Source of the DNA: Trichinella spiralis
Taxonomy: Eukaryota; Nematoda; Enoplea; Trichinellida; Trichinellidae
Length of the DNA stretch: 64,000 nucleotides
Reading direction: 5' to 3'
NCBI GenBank assembly: GCA_000181795.3
Contig: CM012953.1
Span: 11,090,267 to 11,154,266, forward strand
Shown here: one piece after another, positions 51,519 through 64,000 of the stretch
How positions within the stretch are numbered: position 1 is the stretch's first letter
How the letters are laid out: each line of letters starts with the position of its first letter
The notes under the pieces: model-generated
The model's database searches: none
The model's input: the letters and a program-made list of their open reading frames with translations, nothing else
Told to the model about the DNA's origin: nothing
Position numbers and translations under genes: made by a program

Positions 51519-54500
51519 TTCGCTCAACGGTCAAAAACCAAAATGCAAATGTTACTGTTTTCGCATTTATGTTACCGGAAAATTATTGCTCAAATTCGAT
51601 TGGCCAAATTTTGTGTCTCTGTGTCAGGGATATAAGAACTATACGTTTGCTGATATTCGAGATCATTCTTCTTTTGTTATATGAGATCTGCATAATAAAA
51701 AGTTTTTATTATTTGAGGGTAATCAAATATTCAATGCTAACAGTGGATAGGTGACCTTTCTTTGTGCTCTTAATAATTAACACAAATGATATTGGTCAAT
51801 AGATTGCACTGCTTTGACCTCGTTGTAGTTTTCAGCACTGCAATTACTGCTGTAATTGTTTTAATGCTTGCTGAGCTTACTGCGCGAAATATATTTTAGT
51901 ACTTGACCTCGACTGGCTTTCTCTGCTTTTTGGTAATGCTTTATGCAAAGTTAACAATCAGTAACGGATTAATCTGACTGTATAAAATTGCAAAGCGATT
52001 GGCATTCCTTCATATTCAAAGGTATGGTTCCTCAACGGGCAAATTTTTACAATCACTCTTTGATTGGTAAAAATATTTTGTTGACTTTTTTCATTCAAAT
52101 GCAATTAATTTAAAAAGCAAAATATTTAAACTCTCAGAATGCGATGACTAAATTTAACTGCAAATAAAACTGAAAATATTAAAATTATTTTTAAGAATTT
52201 TAATTATAAGCATGGCTAATGTAATTTTAAGCTACGCAGAAGTGAATCACATTTTAAACGACAACGAAAATTAAATTTTTCAAAAAGAATTCATTGCTAA
52301 TTGAAGGTTTTTGACAAAAATTTGTCTGTAAAACAAGTGGGAACAAGTCCATGTAATGCTTTATAAAAAATTGGCATTAACAGAACATGCTTTTCATTTA
52401 TTAAGTGAAATTTTTGAAAAGAAATACATTAACGCAAAAAAGATAAAAATATTTCCATAATAATGTATCTGTTAATTAAAACTTGCGTCATTATGTTCAT
52501 ATGATTTAAATGTATAGAAATCAGATAATTTATACTTAGATGATTATCGTTTCTCTGAGGCTAAAAGGAAAACTAAAAATGACTTTCATGAATGCAGGAC
52601 AACTGTCTTTGTTATATGTGAAAATCTAAAATACAATAAAGCGATGGTCGTTGATAAGGCGTTAGATAAATTTTTTGAGAACATTTTTCTTCAGTGCAAA
52701 TTCAGCATTCAATAATATATTCTTCAGTGGTTCACAATCATTACAGCCATTAGACACTTTGTTTACTTGATGCCAATAAAACTGCGATTATATTAGTCAC
52801 ATATTTAAGTAATTATAAAAAAGAACAATAATTTTCAAAACTGTAACTATGAAAGATTGATAAATAATAGAACAATGAAAATTGTAATAAATATGATGTC
52901 TTATTTCATTAAATAATGCAAATAAGCTCTGCTTCACTACTACTACATCCATAAAAAATCTGAGCTAATAAAAATTAAAATCAACATTATGAAGTAAAAA
53001 GGTATCAAAAAACTAAAAACCAAAAAAACAAAAAATAAAACTTTACTACAAAATTTGTAAGCTTAAATGCTATTAGTATTTAATGTTGTATTTTTTGCAT
53101 TTAAAATAATAATGATGGTTTAAAATGCTGTTTGTTCAGTTGCTAGCTAGGGGAAAAGCATTTTTTTGACAAAGAAATTTTTATGATAAAAAAATCATAA
53201 AAAAGTAAATTTGCAGAGTTGCGCAAGCACACAACAGAGTGCCTACATTTTATAACTAGCATTGGCATTTTTAATCATTTATCTTATGAACAATTATTGT
53301 GTTTAAAGTCTCAAATAAAAATTTTTAGAAAAAATAAAATGCTTTTATGAGTAATATACCTATGCCACTTTTTAATGAAAATTATCTAATTAAAAATTCA
53401 CATAAAATATTGTCACACCACGAAACTGCCATTTACCTATACATTCGTTGTAATATGACAAATACACTTGACCTTCACAAAAAAGCAATATTTAAAATTT
53501 GTTTTAGCTCAAAATAAAAATTATTTAATTATGATTATTTATTATTATAAATTTGCTTTTTCATTTCATTCATATTTATTTGAGATAATTAAAAAATAAA
53601 AGCTTTCTTCACTTTTAAAATAGTTCTTTAGAGTTTTTCTAAGAAAAAATTTCAGTGTTATTTCATTTTTACATTATAATAAGAAATTAATGACAAAATA
53701 TGGTTGAAAATGCAAATAATTATGCAAAGTAAATATGGAAAAATGATAAAATTCAAATTATGAGCATAAGGTTGAAACTGAAAGTAGTAAAGTACATAAA
53801 GTAAACAGATGAAATTGATAAAAAACAATTATATTACATGTATATAATTATCGTAGCATTAGGAATAATAATAATATTTATAGCATATAATTTAGCATTA
53901 AATTAAAACGTTTTGTTAAAAGCATATGTATGGGAATGTCAAAAAACTGAAAACTACAATGGTAGGTACATGCAGAATATAAATGCTAATATATATGACG
54001 ATAATTGCATAGGGATAAAAAATTCATTTTGTAATAACTTTTATTTGAAAATAATTAAGTAATTTTGTCCGTTCTAAATTGATTGTTTGCATTATTTTAT
54101 TTTAGATTAATGAATTTGTATGCAGAAAATTAATATTTTTAGTTTTATTTAAAAATTGTATGCAGTTAATTCTAAAGGATTTTAAATACTATTTATTATT
54201 CTGTATATCATATAAATAGGAGTGAAAAGATCCTCAGAAAAGATAATCTTCGTCAAATATGTTAAGCTGAATAATAGTGATTAAATTATTTCATTGCTTA
54301 CTAAAATCCAGAAAAACAGGAGCTATACTGTGAGAATACATTAAATAAATTTATACTATACTTTTGTGCATATACATATTTAAATATTTAAATAAAAGAA
54401 TAAATAAATGGTCACTCATTTTGCAACGAATAATGACAGTGTTATTCATGAATCAAGTAAGCATTATGGTCATGTCTGCTTGCATATTTTAATGAAATTT

Positions 54501-57500
54501 TAATAAAAGTCAGATGCGCTTTAACTTTTATTCCACATCATTGTAAAGTTACAATTATTCATTTACCATAATTTGAATTAATTCATATTAACGTAATACA
54601 ATTACTGATATTTTCTAGATTTACATGAAATTAATTTTATACTGCATTAAGAAGTGACTGCAAAACTTTTAGATGTAATGCAGAATAATAAATCAGTAGA
54701 AAATTTCTTAAATATGAACATTACTTAAAAAATATATATACTGACCACTTTTTTCCTGCTTCGTTGAAATCAGATGTGCTTGTATAAATTATTCATTTAA
54801 TTTAAAAGTGAAATTATTAAATATTTAACACACTTTATACGTTTATTTCATTATGAAATGACTGATTGTCATGAAATATTACTTTCATTGCTTATTAATC
54901 TTTTATGAAATACCATATTAACTTTAAATTTAAAATTTATTATTTCATGATTTTATGCTTTTTAAATTAACTTATGATTAGAAAATGTAATTTTTTTCTT
55001 ACAATGAAATATTGTAATCAGATTTTTTTTCCAACACTACATTCATTTTAAAATTTCTGCTAAATATATATATAAAATTTGTTGCTTGCTATTGTTGAAA
55101 TTAAAATCGAGAGTGTTAAATAAGCTTTTGAATTTTATTCCAGTTAAAGACTGCGCATATATAATGAGCTTTATCAGTTCTAGAAATGCAATCTTAATTG
55201 TAATCTGATAATTTATTTTTCTAGTTTTTGCTTATTCATTGTGATTATTTATTTGCCTTTCAAGAAGAGTGCATTTTTTCATCAAAACTTAAATATTCAA
55301 ATATATGAATGTATTTTTAAGATAAATATTTATGAAAATAAATAAAGATTTGTAATAAAAATTTAAACATTAACTATTATTTTGTACTAATAAAGTAACA
55401 GAAGGCACATGCATACTATTTATTAATACGCTTGCTAAATGTAAGATGATTATAATATTTATTTAGCTATCTCTGCCATATTCATTACAATTATAAAATC
55501 GTCGATATCGTGAATAATAATTAATATGTGTTCCATTGTAATAAGGATTCTTATAAAACTGCAAAACAGCAGCTAATAGTTTAAATTACAAAAATATTTT
55601 ATACTAGTATTTATGCAAGTTGTAATGATGAATATCTCAAAAAAATGATGAAGATTGACTGTTAATGCATATTTAATGCAAAAACAACTTTTTGTTCAAA
55701 ACAAGCACATCTAATTATCAAACTTCCTGCTTTCGATGGTATATGCTCAATGAAAGTTGTCACTTTTAACTTCTGAGGTCAATAATTATTTAAAATATTT
55801 AAGTAAAATAAGGTATTTGAAGCTTTATGCAAATGGATAAACAAAAATTACCATTTCATTACACTCTGAAGAATGCTGCATTTTAATAGTTATAAATTCA
55901 AAATCCCATAAATAATTCTCGTTAAAGGAAGATAATTATGATTTCTAAAAATATTTTCCAATAAGATAAATTTTATTGTTTTTGGTATTTTAAACTTTTC
56001 AGAATATCATGTTCAGCAGTTTTATATTTTCAGGATTTTGGCGAACTTGCCATTATTTGTGCCATTTACTAAAAAAGCAACGACCAAAGCAGGTTATTAT
56101 TCAAAAAGCATCACACTCAGGCATTATGAGCATATTACGCATATGATTTGTTCATTGAAGTGCACTGTTTATAAGATTTTGCATTATATCATTGACTTCA
56201 ATCCAAAGAACCAAATATTTCAATTTTTTAATATTACAAAGCAATAAATTTATTTTAATTTGAAGAAAATTTATTTTTGACTTTGAAAAATATATTGTAA
56301 TTCAAAAAGGAAATGATGTGAAATGACCTTGTTCACTGGTTAATCTTATTTAAATATTTCTGCGTTACCCATAGTTACAATGGTAAACTAAATTATCCTG
56401 ATGCTGTGATGTGCACCTTATACCTGCTGCATTTTTACAGTTATTTACATGTTTAAGGTGCGGTTTAAAAGAATGCAAATGATTGTAAATACAATTATTA
56501 TTGCTAATGAAGAAAATAGCAAAAACTTAAGGCAACTTATAAAAATGGATGATGTAAAAAGTGAATTATTATCGACAAAACATAGAAACAGCAATTCATA
56601 TTTTAAATAACATTGGAAATGTGCTCATTAAACAAGTTAAATTTCCAATTTTAATTGAAATTAATTGCCATAAAGTGATCAAATACTGATTCTTTACTTA
56701 TCCTCTGTAGAACATAAAAAAGCAGTTTCACCTTACCCTTTATCAATTATTATTCTGTTTGATAATTAAGTATCTTTTTTCAAGAACTTTAAAAAGCTTA
56801 ATTATTAAAACCATATGATTCTTTTTTTAAAAATAAAGAAGTACTCCTTAACTGTCAAAGCTTTTAAACTTTATTCATTTATAAAGCACTTTCTATTAAT
56901 TAACAAGTAAAACAAGTGATGAAGCTTGAATTAAAGTATTTTATTTAAAACATAAAGTGAATCATAATTTCTTTTCAAAATTCGAATTTCCAAACAGAAA
57001 TATCAAAATGCTGAAGATGATGATTATTGTCAAGACATTTCAAAATTCAGTAATAAATCCAATTTTGCAGTAATTTTAATTCTGTTATCATATTGTTGCA
57101 ATGCAATTAATTAAATGAAGCGCGGTTCTGAAACTTTTCTGAGCAACAATGCTTGAAGTACTGATTTTTGTTTTACAAACAATACAATAGCATGAATATT
57201 CCAATGAATAGTCTAAAATTTATTTTTAATAAATACACTTTTTATACTTTAAATAATTGTAAAATTACAAAAAAATATTTTTATAATTGTAAGACTAAGA
57301 AAGTTATTTTTAAATTAAAATTTCAAATTATTTATCCTTAAATTTTTTATTAAAATAAAAACATTTTCAAATATAAAAGAAATTTTTATCGATATTACTT
57401 TTATTAATATTAATGCACACAACATATGCTACATGGTTTGAAGTTTTCTAATAATGTTCTTAAATTTTCATGAAAATCAAATCAAATATTTCAAATAGCA

Positions 57501-60500
57501 CAGAAAATAAAAGTATTATTAAGTTTAACGCATTCTTTGGGAAAACTTTAGCAATTTCCTGCCCCTTATTTTACAAATAATACAATTGCTTTTTTTCCAC
57601 ACTGGAATTTATTATTAGATTTTATCATCATTCAATAATAATCAATAAGGACAAATTAATTTCAGCCCATATAAAAATTTCCATTTCAGTATAAATTCTT
57701 TGCTAAATTTATTATATTGAACATTTTATTTAATGAAAATTGAAATTTGAATAATTCCATTTGTGTATGACAAAAATTTTCACATGCATCCATTTATAAT
57801 TGTGAATGACAACAAAAAGTTTTTTTGAAATACACATCTGCATTAAGAATATAATTTCTACATCATGATAATCTTGCTTTGTGTTCACAACGCAGTTTAT
57901 TTGAACATTTTATGTGAACAGTTTCTATAAAAATCTGAAATTGGTACAGTTTGCATTAATTATTCAATGATTAGAATTTTCATACGCATTTATTAATGTT
58001 TACTTGGTAGAATTTCACCTCTTAGCTTGACTCTAGGCTGCTTTAGCAGAGGATTTGAATTTTGAAATATTTAATTAAGCATCAGTGATTCAGATCATGT
58101 GATTAATTGTAAAATGTGCACCTAACTTGCTAAGCATTTTTATGCAGTTATATTATAATTTCTTTTAATGAGAATTATTTTTCAATGCAGTAATTTCTTC
58201 TTTTTTTGAGCAGAAAAAATTTGAATAAATGGAATGTTCAATAAATTGTGTCTGTTTATCGACTTTTATAAATTAAATGAAATTGAAACTTCATTGTCAC
58301 ATAGCATGTGAAAGAAGCATATTTTTATGAAATTAATCCCTTTTGATATGCATTGCTACTGTGATAGTATAATTATGAACACTATTTTGAAGTAAAAGTA
58401 ACAGCTAACTATTAGAAAAGAAAAGAAAGGAGAAAAATCCAACTCACCGTTGTTGTTGTTGTTGTATTATGAATCAATGGCTAACAGTAAAGCATGACAA
58501 CTACAACAACATTTTAAGATATAAGGTTAAAAAAGATTTTAAAGAAACAAATAAAGGAAAATGGTGAAATTTTCAAAATAATCACCCTGAAACAAGATGT
58601 TTGCAATGTCCTTTAAAGAAAACGTGCTCTTTTAATTGCATTTGTTGTTGCATTGTGACTGGCATTGTGCTAATAGAATCATAGCATAGTGCATATGCCA
58701 CATTTATTACTTAATCAGAAAACTTTTCCTATAAAATGCAAATATTTTAAGGAAATAAATGCCTCTTTTCTTTTAAAGTTAGCATTTCAACTTGAGAATA
58801 ACACTTTTACTTAATATTAAATGTTATCATGATAATAATATATTCTTTTTTTTATTGTGAATTTTTAAGTTCAAATACATTGTTATAATTTGTTGCAATT
58901 TGATTTATTGGAAATTCACTTGTACAGGAAGAATAGCATATTTTTTTATATTCATTTTCTGTGCACTCTGTGCCTTTCTGTCATTCGTGATTATAAATAA
59001 TTTAAAACAGAAATACATTAAATTAAGTGATACAGAAAAAATGATTGGCAGAATGTCAAAAGTAGTAGAGTGTCAAAAAAATTAATGAAAATGCTCTTTA
59101 ATATTGATTTAATTGCAGTTTCTTTGAAGAGAAAAAAATTTTCCTTTCATGAACATGTTTACAAAAGAGAATATTGATTGCAATACTGGATTGCTTCATA
59201 AATTTTTCTCATAAAATTAATTAGGAGCAATCATTTACTGAAATTTTTGCTTAATAAGCATGAAAATAACGTTATCAATAAAACAATTTTCATTTTTTAT
59301 TTATTTATAAAATACATTCAGCAACTGAATTTGCCTAATGATGTTTTATGGACAATAATTTGAGAAATAATCAAATTTGACAAGCATCTGCAAGTTCATT
59401 TTTGTATGAAATCTAATTTTTTCCCTTATGCCTCAGTCATCCGTTGATTAAATATGAAAATTGAGAACTTCTATCGATGTTTAATAGCTTTGAAAACTGT
59501 GATTTCTGCTCTGGTGAAAATTTTCTCTATCAAACAATAATACACTGCAATGCGAAGCTAATTTCTGACATCTTTTAAATTGAATCCAACAATTCTAAAA
59601 CTGCTGCAATAGAAAGGGAAAAAAATTTTCAATTTTTCATACAGTTTAAAAATATTCAATTATTTAAATTGATTTGAAATATTTATGCAAATAAATAACA
59701 GTATAAATTTTAAATAAAAATGTCAAAACAGTTACTAATTTATAATAACTGAATAGTGCAATTCTTATTATTAAACCAAGTGAAACTTGAAGTGATTAAA
59801 ATATTTATTGATTTTGTACTGGATTGCCTGAAATGCGTAAACAAAGTATCTATAACACTATAATGCATGTAATTTCTTTCAAAGATTTCAAATTTTATTC
59901 ATATTTTTAAAAACTCCTTAAATTGAACTTTTAATTTTTGGAAGGAACTTTCACGTTGGATTTCAGAACGAAACCCATCCCCCATTATTATTTACCAGCT
60001 GAACCATATTTGCTACTGTAATAATTAATCTGTTGTGATTTTTATGTGAAATTTTGTTTCAAGCTTTGTGATAAAAAGCATGATTTGTTTAATTTTTAGT
60101 AAAAAGTAGTAGCTTGGATGAAAAGAAAAAGCAGTTACTTGTAATTGTTGCTGGTAGAGTTGACATTTTTATAGCTGAAAATGGAACAGTTTGCAAATGC
60201 AATCACAACTATCTGATTCGTAATATTTTGCAAGCTTTTTGCAAATTTTGCACTGTCAAAGTACAATATAAATATGTTATTGCAAATATGAATAAGATAG
60301 TTGTTCGATTTTGTATATCTTTTGCCACTTCATAGGTTTTTTTATTACACTTAGCTGAATAAAAGCATATATTGAACATTTTTTAACATGAAAAGGTCAA
60401 TATACTTTGGTTTGAGTTAGACATGAAAAGCCATAAATTGAGTGTCGAGTTGTAGTTAGTATTCGATTGAGCGTGCTCTTCTTTGATGGTTGATTATTAC

Positions 60501-60755
60501 CCATTCTTTAAGGATAATATAATATTGTAAATTTGGCTTTTCGTGCTACTTTGACGTGGTGCAATTGGTCACAGGTGAGCACTTTAATTTTGTCATTTTA
60601 ATGCATTGCCATGCTGAAGCTGCATGATAGAAAGCATAGATTGCTTTTCATTGGCGTTTCTCAGCCACCGAACTAGTTGCAGGTAATCATTTCGTGAAAT
60701 CAACACTCACGATATTGTCGATCTGGCTGTGCAATCAATGATCGTAATTAGTGCT
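51519..60755. other. Gene-poor AT-rich region, third part
   Basis: More than 9 kb without a recognisable gene. The first 450 bases upstream of the PP1-docking gene contain a CCAAT box (minus strand, TTGGCCAATCG around 51596-51606) and may be its promoter. A (GTT)n run lies at about 58449-58465. Open frames such as 56038-56247, 58900-59085 and 60114-60335 are short, lack good starts and show no domain. Confidence 0.45.
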
Positions 60756-60835
60756 GACAGCGCTTAAGCACAGTGCGGACGCGTCGCGATTACGGCAAGC
60801 ATATCTCGTTGGAAAATGCTTAATACCACTTTTAT
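60756..60835. other. Small GC-rich island, unexplained
   Basis: About 80 bases, including GTGCGGACGCGTCGCGATTA, stand out from the AT-rich flanks. AAGCAT and ATGCTT form a possible six-base stem around a 13-base loop (about 60798-60822). It does not fit tRNA, 5S, U6 or spliced-leader RNA patterns as far as I can judge. It lies 0.5 kb downstream of the neuropeptide gene (minus strand). Confidence 0.25.
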
Positions 60836-61308
60836 AACTTTAACAACGCCTCTGGTCTCTCCAGTGGCTGTTTAGTTCTTGTTAACAATTCTGTTAAACG
60901 AACTGCTAAAGATGTTTGCAGTCGCTTAATTTTTACCATTATTTTCAACAATTTCGCTTTGTGCTATTGTTGTCAATGTTGTAAAAGTTTTTTTGTACAG
61001 CTCTTTGAAAGGTCTTACCTTTACTCGTAAACGACAGAAAATAAATCAGCGATAGCATATAAAAAAGTCGAACAAAATAAACCACAGGAGAAGGGAAATA
61101 AGCTCGTCACAGGTGGTCAGGATACATAAATAAAAAGTGCAGCAAAAACGTCACATGGTTATTGTTTAATGTAAAGTTACACAAGAAGCAAACATTTCCA
61201 TTTGTCAGCTTTACAACTTACAAAAAATTCAAAAAATTTGATGGTATAAAGAAGTAACCACAAAAGATGGCCACCCTAAATATTGTCTGCTTTCGATGAC
61301 TTATCTAT
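60836..61308. other. 3' flank of the neuropeptide gene
   Basis: No AATAAA is seen on the minus strand soon after the stop; the variant ATTAAA occurs at about 61164-61169. I recognise no other feature. Confidence 0.35.
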
Positions 61309-61719
61309 TTAACCTGAAACGACTGATTATTAATAAAAAGATGCACATATGTAATTTAAATTACTCTATATCTGTATATGCAAGTAAAACTTACCTGCCC
61401 AAGGATAGAATTTCCGACGCACTTTTTCCACTTTTTCTCCGTTCCTTTTACCAGCCCATTGGTAAAATCGGCTCGCCCGCTTTCCTGCCCATGCGTAAAA
61501 CTTTCGTTTCATCAAGTTGTTCAATTCGCTTACATCTTCGAGATTGTCCACCGTTGGATCGATTACATGATGATCACCGACTGTATCACTGTAAAAGACT
61601 GGAATCATCTGAACTTCTTTGGCAGATGAAGGGCTGTCGACAAGTGTAGCCGAAGTAAAACTGGCCAATAAGCAAAAAGCTGTAAATATGCAAATGCATG
61701 ATTTTACCGAGGACATCAT
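61309..61719 (-). CDS. Kinin-like neuropeptide precursor (three FYxWA-amide peptides)
   Basis: Exon 1 at 61719-61395 encodes a signal peptide (about 1-24, MMSSVKSCICIFTAFCLLAS then FTSA), an acidic spacer, and then peptides set by basic cleavage sites. KR 71-72 precedes KFYAWA with amide donor Gly79 and KR; next come ASRFYQWA with Gly90 and KR, spacer NGEKVEKV, RR 101-102, then KFYPWA. The last glycine codon is split by a consensus donor (GCAG|GTAAGT, GT at 61394). The first good acceptor downstream, TTTCAG ending at 61314, supplies GT and then TAA, so the protein would end exactly on that glycine (109 residues, intron 81 bases). FxxWA-amide fits the kinin (leucokinin) C-terminal pattern FxxW(G/S/A)-amide; arthropod kinins act through a Gq-coupled receptor on gut and excretory tissue and in neurons. 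From memory, C. elegans NLP-43 yields a KQFYAWA-amide; if right, this is its multi-copy relative. Exon 1 is firm; exon 2 is inferred. Confidence 0.85.
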
Positions 61720-61806
61720 TTCCGCTAAGCCTTTTTGTAAACTGTTGGACAGTTTTTTTTAAGTTGAGGACTGTGGCGTGCGTAAGAAAAATTCAGCAGA
61801 CACGAG

Positions 61807-61814
61807 CCTTTTAA
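61807..61814 (-). promoter_or_regulatory. Possible TATA-like box of the neuropeptide gene
   Basis: TTAAAAGG on the minus strand about 90 bases before the ATG. CCAAT and ATTGG words lie a further 90-110 bases upstream (around 61900-61917). The arrangement resembles a core promoter but the box departs from the TATAAA consensus. Confidence 0.35.
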
Positions 61815-61917
61815 GCTTAGGAAATGTCCGTATAGCAATTATTTTCAACCATGCTGCGTCAGCAAGTCTTCTCATTCGTCAAAAGCCCACGCTACTCCTT
61901 TCCAATATTGACCAATG

Positions 61918-64000
61918 AACTGGCACATTCGAAATTGAACTCCTCCTACAACTTTGGAAAATATGATGCGTAGACCAGGGGTTCAGAAAAGAATGGCCAA
62001 ATATTTCGAAGCAGCACCCACGCTTTTCTTTTTGCACATTTTATTAAATATAACTGATTTTCCAAAACCGTAGCAAATGTCTACTATTCAGAGAGTCAAT
62101 TTATGGATAAATTTCACTGACGATTCAGTAGTAAGGAAATTAGTAAGCATCAGAAAAGAATTACTTGATTAACTAGCTTTAATATTGGAAATTACTTACT
62201 CTTAACCAGATGGTGTTTTAATTCACAAGAAGAAATTTCTATATCTTGCTGTGAGGCTTAAAGTTCAAATAAATCACACTTTGTATTACATATTGCAAAT
62301 AACATAAAATTACTTGCATTTTGATTATGATCAGTATATGAAAGTTTTAGGATGCCAAAATGCTTAAAAATGAAGATAATTTATTCTTTAATGCTTTAAG
62401 AAAATATGTTGAATTAATAAACTGAACAATAATATAGCAGCTTTTAATAATAAATAAGGATGTTTTGATAAATAAACGCATAAATAATCAACTGGTGAAT
62501 ATTTATTAATAAATAAAAAAATATGTCATTAAAAATTAATTAGTATGTATTCTTGAAACTTGCTGAAGTTCTCATGAGATGATTTATATTTTATATAACA
62601 ACTGATTAATAATATGAACTTACTTTTTTATTTATTGTGCTGTCTTTTTGGTCAATTTTGTTTGTCTATTTATTGTCAACAGTTTCATTTTAAAATATTT
62701 TCAATCTTAGATGAGAAATGCAACCAAGCTTAAACTTTTGCACATTTAAATAAAAAATAACTACATATAAGCAGTGGTTCTGAAGAAATAAATCATAAAA
62801 ATAAATAAATTTATTAACAGAAAATTTTCCTTAATGCATAAAAAATAAAATTGCATCTGCTTTTGAAAATAAGCATTTTAAATCATTGAATTTATTTAAA
62901 ATAATCATTCTCTAGTGCTTAGCATTAAAAAGAATAATACTGCATCTGTATATTTTGATTATAAAATAACTGCTTAATTTCATATTTATACCATTTATAA
63001 AGGTAGTATTTGATCTGCTTAAAGTGCAAAATCAAAATAAAGGATGGCAAATGTTTTGAATAAAAATTTTCATTGCCAAATACCCAATTTCATTTTTATA
63101 CTATTAAAATCATAACTTTATTTATTTTCTTTAGTTTTTCTTTTTCAAACTTTGCACTACGAATAACTAACAAATTATAAGTTAACTTTCATTTGCAAAG
63201 TTTCACACCATTATACTTCAATGAAAATATAATTATTATTAAAATTGCAAAAGTAGTAAAAGGCCGAAGTAGCAAACTATTAAAAATAATAAGGTTTAAA
63301 ATTTTATTTTCATTTTCATTATATTTTACAATACAACAGTTCTTTATACAATAAGGAAAAGTAATTTTTATTTAATGAGCAATTAATTTGATGAGAAATA
63401 CCGAATAAAATCAATAGAATTGAAAAGAATAATTCAATCTTTTTATAAAAATAATTTTCAAGTATTCAATAATCTTTTCAATAAAAAATGAATCAATATG
63501 ATGAAATGGTACTCGATTTGGTATTCAACAATTATTGTCATGAAATTGTTAGATTAAAACAGTAGTGATCATTAATAACAATGATAAAATTATTTATAAT
63601 AAAAAATGAATAGTTGATTAATTATTTTTTCTAAAAGGGAAAATAATTTCCAAGTCAGTTTTTTCTTTCAATAAATGAATAGATTTCCCACTAAAAGACC
63701 CAGTATGATTATACTAGTGTTGAATGGGTTTTGTCTTAAACGGAATTACAAGTAAAAGCAAGCAGTGCATGATTTTGATTATTTGAAAGCATAACTGAAA
63801 TGCTGCAATAAAACAACAAAATAAGAACTTTTCTCTTGTATAAAAAAATGATAAATTTACAGATTTATCTGTTTCACTGATTACTGTCGTTTTTTATCAC
63901 ACATCTCAATAAGTAAAATCATATAGCTCATAACATCAGCTGCAAATAACACTTATTAAAAGAAAAATAATATGCATACAGAAATTTGAGTCTACAACAT
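61918..64000. other. AT-rich sequence without recognisable features
   Basis: I find no credible open frame, RNA gene or repeat family in the last 2 kb. TTAATAATAAAT-like runs dominate. Confidence 0.5.

Noticed and set aside
51157-51754. Plus-strand frames opposite the PP1-docking protein
   Set aside because: Ser/Ala/Cys-rich mirror images of the minus-strand frame, which contains the recognisable KVRFAD motif.

Overview
The window is animal nuclear DNA: very AT-rich, with long non-coding stretches and genes broken into short exons by GT...AG introns that often end in TTTCAG or TTTAG. Gene content (a 5-HT1-type receptor, a kinin-like FYxWA-amide neuropeptide, LASP, U2AF65, KLHL8, a SEC14-like protein, mitoribosomal mL65, dUTPase) and splice style point to an invertebrate. 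The most likely group is a nematode or close ecdysozoan relative with a non-compact genome. The species cannot be named from the sequence alone.

Layout. 0-3 kb: the 3' part of a membrane protein with EGF-like repeats (+), followed by a decayed tandem copy of its own 3' end. 3.3-7.6 kb: a complete 12-exon SEC14/CRAL-TRIO-GOLD gene (-). 10-14.3 kb: KLHL8 (+) and an intron-free 5-HT1-like receptor (-), tail to tail with probably overlapping 3' ends. 14.3-32.1 kb: an 18-kb gene-poor stretch. 32.2-33.4 kb: U2AF large subunit (-). 35-36.3 kb: exon-like modules without coding potential (+). 36.6-40.3 kb: a compact cluster of a divergent Sm-fold protein (-) head to head with mitoribosomal MRPS30/mL65 (+), which is tail to tail with dUTPase (-). 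41.3-46.6 kb: LASP (LIM-nebulin-SH3, +). 49.8-50.0 kb: a CCAAT/TATA/initiator-like promoter with no recognised coding region. 51.0-51.5 kb: a small intron-free protein with a protein phosphatase 1 docking motif (-). 51.5-61.3 kb: gene-poor. 61.3-61.7 kb: a kinin-like neuropeptide precursor (-). The rest is AT-rich and featureless.

The genes are mostly unrelated, as expected in animals: splicing (U2AF65, possibly the Sm-like protein), mitochondrial translation, nucleotide sanitation, actin scaffolding, lipid transfer, ubiquitin ligase targeting and neural signalling. I assembled exon structures by hand from splice sites and reading phase. For the SEC14, KLHL8, U2AF, mL65, dUTPase and LASP models every junction keeps phase and total length is close to the family norm. 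The most interesting items are the FYxWA-amide precursor, whose last peptide appears to be completed by two coding bases in a separate exon; the divergent Sm-like protein; the orphan PP1-docking protein; the self-contained CCAAT promoter; and the tandem duplication that copied the last exons of the EGF gene.
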